Shown: piece by piece, positions 55,936-64,000 of the stretch | Layout of the letters: every line of letters starts with the position of its first letter | How positions within the stretch are numbered: the stretch's first letter is position 1 | From: Leucocoprinus leucothites | Taxonomy: Eukaryota > Basidiomycota > Agaricomycetes > Agaricales > Agaricaceae | Reading direction: 5' to 3' | Length of the DNA: 64,000 nt | Assembly: GCA_013368445.1 (NCBI GenBank) | Contig: JAACJO010000032.1 | Location: forward strand, 1-64,000 | Made by a program: the position numbers and the translations under genes | Notes under the pieces: generated by a model | What the model saw: only the letters and a program-made list of their open reading frames with translations | Told to the model about the DNA's origin: nothing | Database searches by the model: none

Positions 55936-58900
55936 ATGTCCAGTAAAAACAACCACATTTCGTCTGTTCGTATCTATTCGCAGAACGTGGGATGCTCTTA
56001 TGCCCTAGTTGATACCATTCTTGAGTCCAGGAAGCTGGATTTTGATATTATTTTTCTACAGGAACCTTCTTGGAATCACATTTGTAAAGCACCCTCTACG
56101 ACTAACCCTGAAGGGGATGACATCATAGATGCTCCTATTCACCCAGAATGGCTATGTATGGCTCATCCTACAAAGCCTAACAACCCTCGTCCACATACTT
56201 TAACTTACGTTCACAGACAACTATCTCATATGAGACCCATTCTTCGACAAGAGTGGGTAAACCATCGCGACATTCAAATCCTAGGTTTATTTAATAGGGG
56301 TAACTATATTCATTTCCTTAACATATATTCTGACTCGTCGTCATCGGCGATAAACTTTCTCTCTACAAATTTCATCGATATTCCCAATATAATATACATG
56401 GGAGGTGACTTCAACTGTCGTTCCCCAGAATGGGATCCTTTAGCCTCCCATGTCCCTCAGTCCGCCATAACTCTAACGGAGTTAGTGGATTGTTTCAATC
56501 TTTCTAGATCTACACTGACTGTTTTTTCCCCAACCCATTTTTCACCCATTGAAAATTATGATAATACAGTTATCGATCTCATTTTTTGTGCAAACATTTC
56601 TACTTCATATATCATTGATGCAAATTCGAGACTACCCTCGGACCACGCACCTTTGCTTATGGATCTTCCAATTCGCCCTGATTACATTAATTATAAAAAA
56701 TGGGTACTCCCAAAAGATAGTGATGAAGAGACTGCTTTTATTTCTCAGGTCTCAGAGTATCTTGCGGCTTTGAATTGTTCGAACATTCATTCCACTTTGT
56801 GTTTGGACAACATTTCCCATTCTATCTCTAGTATTATATCCGAGTCCTGGAATTTGAACTCTAAAACTGTATGGATTACTAACTGGTCAAAAGAATGGTG
56901 GACTCTTCACTGTTCTGAAACTCTGATTGCATATCGAAAATCGAAAGACCGAAAGGACTGGCGAGCATTTAGAATGGCCACACGCACCGCTAAGTGCTCT
57001 TTCTTTGATGAGCGTATTCATGAAATCGCCTCCAACAATAAACGCCCTTGGGACCTTATGGAGTGGGTCAAACAACGGAAACTCCCGGCTATTGAGGGCA
57101 TTCGATACCAAGGACGCCCTTGCAATGACCTGCCGGACTTGTGGAATGCGCTCCACTCATCATACAATTCGGCATCGGATCACCCGGTAAGCCCTCAAAT
57201 TCTAAATGAAATGAAAACCCTTCCTTCTCGATCCTGGGCAAACTTCTCTGCCCTTGAACTCTCTGAATCCCTACAATCATGCGCTAACTCTTCAGTGCCC
57301 GGACCTGACCATGTTTCATGGAAACACCTGAAGTCTATCGTTGCTCATAACGATTGCTTGAAGAATATTATACTTATCGCTAATGCGTGCATACGTCTCT
57401 CTCATTGGCTGAGTCACTTCAAAGACTCAGTCTCCATCATCATTCCCAAGCCGAATAAACCGGCCTATGACACCCCCAAATCATTTCGCCCTATTGTCCT
57501 ACTTAACACTTTAGGCAAACTTATTGAAAAAATGATTGCACGACGCATGCAATTTGAAGCGGTATCTATGGACATCCTTCATCCAAACCAAATGGGCGGA
57601 GTTATTCAGTGGTCCACTGAGGATGCTGGTGTTTTCCTCACACACATCATTCAGGCTGGTTGGGCCAAAGGTATGATCACGAGCGTTTGCACCTTCGACA
57701 TAGCCCAATTTTTCCCTTCCCTTAACCACAAAATTCTCACTGATATCCTATGATGCCAAGGATTCGCCCCCGAGCTTGTAAAATTCTTCTCTCATTACCT
57801 TACAGGTCGATCAACTCAGTATATGTGGAATACCTTTTTGTCTGATGCCCATGACGCGGATGTTGGTGTAGGGCAAGGCTCAGCTCTTTCACCTGTATTA
57901 TCGGCGCTTTATCTGGCACCTCTCATGTTCATGTTCGAACAACGCGCTCGATTACAGTCTATCCCCTCCTCCCTCTTATTGTTTGTTGATGATGGGCTCT
58001 GTATATCCCAAGTGAAGAATTACACTGACACAACCTCTTCCCTTAAAGCAGCTTACGCTATCATTAACTCCATTTGCACTGATCTCAGATTAGTCGTTGA
58101 ACACAACAAATCTGAGGTCTTCCATTTCTCCCGACATCACAATGATACAAATCCCCCTCTAGACTTGTCTGAAGTCGGCGGTCCCATCCTTTATCCTAAA
58201 CGCTTCTGGCGTTATCTGGGATTCTACTTCAACCGTCGACTCTCATTCCAGGAACACATTTGATACTACTCTACCAAGGCACTATCCACTATAAAAGCTA
58301 TGGGTATGCTAGGTAACTCTACCCGCGGCCTCCTTCCCCTTCAGAAACGGCTCTTATATAGGTCATGTGTTGTCCCAGTGGCAACTTATGGCTTTCGACT
58401 GTGGTACTTTGAAGGTGCCCGCAATAAAGTGCTACTCAAGTCCCTCTCATCCATGCAAAGGTGCGCAGCTATCTGGATTACAGGCGCCTTCCGTACATCT
58501 CCATCTGGTGGTGCTGAAAGTATTGCCAGCCTCATCCCCATTCATCTTCATCTACGTAAACTAGCCATTCGTTCATCGTATCAAGTTTCTACTTTACCCT
58601 CTAATCATGCATTATGTTCTCTTTTATCTAACCGATTCTCCCTTAATTCCTCCCCTCATCCTCAATCACTTTGCCTTCTCACTCCAGCCAAAAAAGCTAA
58701 AGTCAAAGGCCCTATTATTGATGTAGATAATTCTCTTTCTCATTTGTCTGATTCCTTTTCCCCTTTCTCTCCTGAATCCAAGCCTGGATCTCGTCTTATG
58801 GATATTTTTCCTGATTCCATTCATTTTCACCCCTGTAATCGCTCAGATAAACACAAAATGTACAAACATGTCTCGTCTCTCGATTCGGTTTTTTCCTCTT

Positions 58901-59888
58901 CCTCTCTGAATCGTAATTGTATTTCAGTCGTTACTGACGCATCTGTTCCCCTTGTAGGTTCCCTTCAGGCGGTTTCGGCGGCACATCTATATTGCGGCAG
59001 ACGACAAGTGTCTCATGCAAAGCAAGCAAGCGGCCGGGCGTCATCCACGGATGCTGAACTCTATTCCATTCGTATCGGCATTGCCAAGGCCATTTCCCTT
59101 CAATGTGATCATATCATTCTTATCACAGACTGTATTCCAGTAGCCAAGTTGGCAGTTGACCCATCTATCCATTCGAGCCAGTCGCAATTGATTCAAGTCT
59201 GCAGGCTTCTATCTGATTGGCTCGCAGCCAAACCATCACGATCCATCGACTTCTGGGATATTCCTTCCAAATGGCGTTGGAAACCCCATCTCAAAGTCCA
59301 TAATGACGTCACCTCCATGCGTATACATGCCCCTTCTCACATGGGTGCCACCCTCGACTTCCTATGATGCAAAGCCACCAACGATTGTCAGAAATCTTGG
59401 GAATCTACATTCTGGAAGAAGAAGTACCGCGGCAACGGTTTCCTTCTCTCCAAGAAAAATAGCAAGTTCCTCATTCCCACTTACATCAAGGGAGGTACGT
59501 GGCTTCCCTTAGCCAATGAATCACCATCGTTATGCGCTCATATGACTCGAGCCATCCTAAATCATGCTCCGATTGGAACATATCGCGAGAGGTTCTTCCC
59601 CCTCAAATCAATATCTTGTCATTGCGGCCATCGCCTTGAATTGCGACATCACATTTTGTGTTATTGCCCTCTCTACCCCATCTGCACTCAATGGTGCAAT
59701 GCACCTTCCCTCAATACAAGTTCTTCGTTGAGTTCTTGAAAAAGAACTCGGCTGCTTTTGCCTTCACCAATCATGACACGCATCCACTGCTGCTTCAAGC
59801 CCCTGTGCCCGCTGAACCAAATGAAGGTGAACTATATTCCTTTATCTCATCTCTCTTCTTTTCTTTTGAGTCTGATCTCTGTGTATAA
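55936..59888 (+). pseudogene. LINE-A ORF2: APE endonuclease, RT, RNase H (copy Y)
   Basis: Start chosen at MSSKNNHISS (55936), 2 nt after the ORF1 stop. About 1318 codons. Endonuclease: Q17-N18, FLQE with E43, GGDFN (D158, N160), SDH 236-238. RT: FDIAQFFPS (motif A, about residue 587), GQGSALSP (motif B, about 646), FVDD (motif C, 683-686). RNase H: VTDAS (D1001), DAELYS (E1041), ITDC (D1065). A Cys/His tail (CHCGHRLELRHHILCYC) near residue 1228. Only three in-frame stops, all TGA (57751, 58261, 59365), and a one-base deletion near 59695. All catalytic residues are present, so this is the least damaged LINE-A enzyme in the window. Confidence 0.93.
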
Positions 59889-60974
59889 CACCCCATTTTA
59901 TAGTCTCTCTCAAGTCTTCTCTATTTTACTGGACTAATCGTGTATAGTCTTTGTCTTAAGCGGTCTTTGACTGCTTTGTGTACCCCAGCTTGCTGTAGTG
60001 TACCGTCTGTTTGTAATATTTAGTTGAAAGCGGACTGCGATCGAGCACTGCTATATAAATTCATTGATTAAAAAAAAAAAAAAGAAAAAAAAAAGAACAA
60101 TGTCATTTCATCTGTTTGTATCTATTTGCAGAATGTGGGACGCTCTTATGCTCTAGTTGATACCATTCTCAAGTCCAGGAAGCTGGACTCTGACATTATT
60201 TTTCTACAGGAACCCCCTTGGAATCACATTCACAAAGCACCTTCTACAACTAACCCTGAAGGGGATGACATCATAGGTGCTCCTATCCACCCTGAATGGC
60301 TGTGTATGGTTCGACCTACCAAGCCCAATGACTCCTGTCCACGAACTTTAACCTATGTTCACAGACGACTACTTTATATGAGACCCATCCTTTGACAGGA
60401 GTGGGTAAACCATTGCGACATTCAAATCCTAGGCTTGTTCAACCAGGGTAACTACATTCATTTCCTTAACATATATTCTGATTTATCATCATTGGCACTG
60501 AATTTTCTTTCCAAAAACTTTATTGATATTCCCAACATTGTATACATGGGGGGTGATTTTAATTGCCATTCTCCAGAATGGGATCCTTCGGCTTCTCATG
60601 TCCCTCAATCCGCCATAACTCTAACGGAGTTAGCAGATTGTTTTAATCTCTCCAGGTCTACACCAACCGTTTTTTCTCCAACCCATTTTCCTTCTATTGA
60701 AAATCATGACAATTCTGTTATCGATCTCATTTTTTGCGCTAACAATTCCATTTCTCATATTATTGATGCAAATTCGAGACTACTATTGGATCATGCACCT
60801 TTGCTTATCGATCTTCCAATTCACCCAGATTATATTAACTATAAAAAACGCGTATTACCAAAGGATAGCGATGAAGAGACTGCCTTCCATCCCTCCTTGA
60901 CCTCTTACCACCACCATCTCTTAGTTGGTGTGTTGCGATTAGAGTTCAATACTACTGCGTCTACTTGAAACTAC

Positions 60975-62837
60975 ATGGGTAAACGCAAATCTAAGTCTAA
61001 TAGGCCACTGCCCCGCTCCACTGAGTCCGTCAACACCTCCGACAACGAGCTCAACATCCCTGAGGTGTCTGAGGGCGAACATCTCGACCCATACGATGAC
61101 CCCCGCAATGTTTGCGGGTTCTTTGGTCCCTCCCAGGCTGACGTCTCGTTGCCTGGCCCCTCCCAGTCGATGGCTGATGTCTCATCGCCACTGCCTGCTC
61201 CCTCAGTGGCTGACGTCCCGTCGCCTCTGAAACCTTACACCGTGGGCATGCACACATTCGTGCCCATCACCCCTCCTCCCCCAGTTCCTCGGTCTGCTGT
61301 CTCCTCCGGGTCATCTGAGGAGTCTGTTGAGACTCGGGCTCTTGCTGGGCTCCGCTTCTTTACTCGCTTCGTTGCGAGTGTTCCTCAAGGCCCCCTTCCG
61401 GAGGCCACCACTGCCGCACTCGTCCCATCGCTCGTTGCATTGGTGGCAGAGATCTTCAACTGGGGCCAAGGTAACATGGCCCTCGAAAGCAAGTGAATGC
61501 GTGACCATGGATGGGACACATTCACAGATTTCATGTGGGATTGTGCCTCCAGAGTTGAGGAGGCCCACCCTAATCATACCCGCATCGCCCATGAGGCGAC
61601 CCATGGATCTGCTGACAAAGTGGGTCCACGTGACATCAACATGGGCTCCCCCAAGGCACCTACTTTACCACCCCCGGATCGTCGGCCTGCCCCGGCCCGT
61701 CCCCCCCTACCACCCAAGCCGGCGCCTGCAAAGGCCTGCGCTAGTGGCAAAGCGCCCACTCAAGTGCCCCCCGCTCCTAAGCAAGCGCCCATCCCACCCT
61801 CGGGGGCTAAGAAGTTGTTTGCCGAGGTTGCATGTACCCCGGCATCTGCGGCAGTGCTTATCAAGCTTGCCCAGTCCCACCCTACCCTCGAGCCCAATCG
61901 CGTCACTGCAATGCATCAGGCTGCCCTCGCTGATGCGCCTTCTACAAAGAAGCCCCACATGACCACATCAGGTCCTACCTGATGCCAGCTCTTCCTTGAT
62001 TTCACTGGTAGTGCCAGTGATATCACCTATCTCCACCACAAGGCCATGCGCCTCCTCAACGACTCCCTCACTCACGCGAAGAGCTCTCTTCGTGTTGAGA
62101 ACATCACCAAGGCGTACGACACTATTTTGTTGTACACCAGCTCCGTCACCACCGATGCTGAGGCATTGGTGATTGAGTCTGCCCTTCCATCCGCCTTCAC
62201 CGCCCCATTCGAGTTGAAGACGAAACGACCCAGGTCCAGATCTTACCTCAAGATCTTGGATGTCCCTTACTACATGAGTGGCACCCGCACCACTCCTCAA
62301 CACATCACCAACTGCATGCGCGTGTCTCCCTTCAAGGAGACATTCGCAAACGTCTCCTCCATGCGCATCATGTGCAACTCCACCAAGGCCGACACTGCCA
62401 CTGTTTGGGTCAACCTCTGGGACTCTCAGTCCGGCACTAACACCAAGCGCCTGGTTGGCAAATACCTCAACTTCGACGGCGTGCAGTCTATGATCAAGGC
62501 CGCGCGCGCTCACCCCGGGACCCCCCAGTGTCAACGATGCTGGTGATGGGGCCACACTACCACCACCTGTCGCAACCGCACTCTCAGGTGTTCACAATGC
62601 GGTGGGCCACATCGGTCTGAGAATCACCGCACCACCTCCTCCTGCTGCAAGGGATCGCCGAAGGCAAACCCCCCTATCCAGCCCACACCCGCCGGGGATC
62701 CCTGTCCCCACATCAAGTGCATCAACTGCGGCAAGGAACATGCTGCAACTGACCACAAGTGCGCGTTCTGGTGCCACTGATTTGATCAGGATTGGCTGCA
62801 AAGTCATTCCAGCTCTGTCAGTCGGCCCCGGGCCTAG
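60975..62837 (+). pseudogene. LINE-B ORF1 of copy 5, four TGA stops
   Basis: A 621-codon frame with no frameshift, from MGKRKSKSNR (60975) to the natural TAG (62835-62837). It is interrupted by TGA at 61494-61496, 61980-61982, 62544-62546 and about 62778. Most of these sit where other copies have an arginine CGN codon, so they look like CGA-to-TGA changes. Domain order is as in 36452-38365: ADVSSP-type Pro/Ser region, ESVETRALAGLRFFTRFV, Pro/Ala linker, RSRSYLKILDVPYYMSG, then CSQCGGPHRSENH and CINCGKEHAATDHKC. Confidence 0.9.
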
Positions 62838-63125
62838 GGGGAGCTCCCTAGTGTCAACGCATCATCCCCCATCCATTGCCAGTCGCCGGATGGGCTCTCA
62901 CCAACCACAAGGCCTGCCATCAGATGCAGTGATATTGGTATATGTTTCTTTTCTTTGTATTTTGTTACATGCCTAGCCCCCTTCTGCTGTCGACTCGTGT
63001 ATTGTCTCGGACAGGACTTGTATATATTCCTGGTTGTTTACTCTTGTGTAGTTGGTAGCGGTATCAGTTCCATGTAGTAGATAGTCAGGCACAGACTGCT
63101 ATTGCGCACTGTGTTATAAATTTGT

Positions 63126-63140
63126 GACCCCGGAGGGGTC
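63126..63140 (+). other. LINE-B 3' terminal hairpin
   Basis: GACCCCGGAGGGGTC, a perfect 6-bp stem with a 3-nt loop, 10 nt before the A-run. Equivalent stems occur at the same place in other LINE-B copies and in LINE-E with different stem bases. It may be the element's 3' recognition structure for the RT; the role is inferred. Confidence 0.6.
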
Positions 63141-64000
63141 GCTTTGAAAGAAAAAAAAAAAAAAAAGAGACTGCCTTCATTTCCCAGGTCTCAGAGCGTC
63201 TTTCAGTTTTAGACTGTTTGAACATCCATTCCACCTCTTGTTTGGACAATATTTCCCACTCTATTTCTAGTATTCTATTCGACTCGTGGAATTCAAACTC
63301 TAAAACTGTGTGGATCACTAACCGGTCAAAAGAATGGTGGACTTCTCACTGTTCTGAGACTTTACTTGCATACCAAAAATTGAAAGACCGAAAAGACTGG
63401 TGAGCATTTAGGGCGTCTACACAAGCCGCCAAGCACTCTTTCTTCGATGAGCGCATTCACAAAATCGCCTCAACTAACAAACGACCCTGGGACCTTATGG
63501 AATGGGTTAAACAACAAAAACTACCTGCCATTGAGGGCATCAGGTACCAAGGACGCCCTTGTAATGACCTTCCAGACCTGTGGAATGTGCTCCATTCATC
63601 ATATAATTCTGCATTGGGCTGTCCGGTAAGTCCTCATATTCTGAATGAAATGAAATCCCTTCCCTCTCGATCTTGGGCGAACTTCTCTGCCCTCGAATTA
63701 ACTGAATCCCTACAATCTTGTGCCAACTCTTCAGCACCTGGCCCTGATCACGTCTCATGGAAACATCTGAAGTCCATCATTGCACATAGTGATTGCTTGA
63801 AGAATATTCTATTAATCGCTAACACATGCATACGTCTTTCTTATTGGCTGAGTCACTTCAAAGACTCGGTCTCTATCATCATCCCCAAGCCGAATAAACC
63901 AGCCTATGATACCCCGAAAGCATTCTGTCCTATTGTTCTACTAAATACTCTAGGCAAACTAATTGAAAAAATGATCGCACACTGCATGCAATTTGAAGCA

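Larger units (their letters stand above)
55253..60092 (+). mobile_element. LINE-A copy Y, 5'-truncated, inserted in copy X
   Basis: Begins in the middle of ORF1 (EPHLPQSKSFLKIVG) and runs through all of ORF2 to the 3' UTR and poly(A) (60068-60092). A 15-bp target duplication AAGAACAATGTCATT flanks it (55238-55252 and 60093-60107). It sits just after the ORF2 start codon of copy X. This also explains why the ORF1 C-terminal half appears twice in tandem (54550-55226 and 55253-55933). Confidence 0.95.
60888..63165 (+). mobile_element. LINE-B copy 5, complete ORF1-only unit
   Basis: The clearest complete unit: 5' motif CATCCCTCCTTGACCTC at 60888, ORF1, a 3' UTR of about 310 bp ending in a perfect hairpin (63126-63140) and an A-run to 63165. 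Flanked by a 13-bp duplication AGAGACTGCCTTC (60875-60887 and 63166-63178) inside LINE-A ORF2. 2278 bp in total and no room for an RT. Confidence 0.95.
53924..64000 (+). mobile_element. LINE-A copy X (host), split twice
   Basis: Three pieces of one LINE-A: 53924-55252 (ORF1 and first codons of ORF2), 60108-60887 (endonuclease) and 63179-64000 (up to the RT, leaving the window). The gaps are LINE-A copy Y (55253-60092) and LINE-B copy 5 (60888-63165), both with clear target duplications. The left end abuts the poly(A) of LINE-C copy 5, so the ORF1 N-terminus is missing. The nest order is X, then Y and B. Confidence 0.92.
60108..64000 (+). pseudogene. LINE-A ORF2 of copy X (split, runs off the window)
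   Basis: ORF2 of copy X begins at 55229-55252 (MSGKNNVI), continues at 60108 after copy Y and at 63179 after LINE-B. Visible parts: NVGRSYALVDTIL, FLQEPPW and YMGGDFNCHSPEWDP (endonuclease), DHAPLLIDLP, then the linker (RSKEWWTSHCSETLLAY) and the start of RT (SCANSSAPGPDHVSWKHLKS, DSVSIIIPKPNKPAYDT). TGA stops occur near 60393 and 63401. The RT catalytic motifs lie beyond 64000. Confidence 0.85.

Noticed and set aside
55936..59888. Reassigned TGA codon (TGA read as Arg or Trp)
   Set aside because: TGA stops are frequent, but TAG and TAA stops of the same transition type also occur, natural element frames end in ordinary stops, and the pattern is explained by CpG decay.

Overview
The window looks like transposable-element-rich nuclear DNA of a filamentous fungus, most likely a basidiomycete (Agaricomycetes). 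The reasons are Ty3/gypsy elements of the chromovirus type (integrase followed by a chromodomain), very short GT-AG introns of 52-60 nt, and APE-type LINEs carrying RNase H. I see no host gene, tRNA, rRNA or CRISPR array. Nearly every base belongs to nested, decayed mobile elements. Names used here are local: LINE-A (autonomous: ORF1, then ORF2 with endonuclease, RT and RNase H), LINE-B/C/E (short relatives carrying only ORF1), LINE-D (an older relative of A), G1 and G2 (two chromovirus families), a Ty1/copia element, and a Tc1 element.

Layout. 1-826 is a LINE-A 3' end and 827-1600 is unassigned. About 1690-6395 is a decayed LINE-D split by a LINE-B (1945-5857), which itself holds a complete Tc1 transposon (3608-5200). 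6396-8775 holds LINE-B and LINE-C 5' portions with a solo LTR. 8776-21937 is a minus-strand LINE-A split by the full-length chromovirus G1 (12992-20966, 5-bp target duplication TTAGT). 21938-26035 holds an unassigned stretch, a solo G2-family LTR and a plus-strand LINE-A with a copia solo LTR. 26036-29027 is a Ty1/copia remnant. 30043-41057 is the chromovirus G2, carrying two LINE insertions. 41101-50499 is a mosaic of LINE-A, B and C pieces with solo LTRs. 50500-53923 is a LINE-C split by a LINE-B. 53924-64000 is a LINE-A invaded at the start of its ORF2 by another LINE-A (55253-60092) and further on by a complete LINE-B (60888-63165).

How the parts may work together. LINE-A encodes the only LINE RT and RNase H in the window. 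LINE-B and LINE-C units of about 2.3 kb have defined 5' ends, an ORF1 of about 620-640 codons with CCHC knuckles, a 3' UTR, an A-rich tail and target-site duplications, but no ORF2. They look like half-LINEs mobilised in trans. Both chromoviruses carry, between the chromodomain and the 3' LTR, an extra gene on the opposite strand. It has one short intron, a fungal-type Zn2Cys6 cysteine cluster and a C-terminal charged or coiled-coil region. In G2 this antisense gene is completely open although gag and pol are full of stops. This is the best candidate here for an undescribed system.

Decay. Almost all in-frame stops are C-to-T or G-to-A changes, mostly CGA to TGA, and LTR pairs differ almost only by transitions. 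That points to methylated-CpG deamination or a RIP-like process. All coordinates and target-site duplications were read by eye; family names are inferred from motifs, not from database searches.
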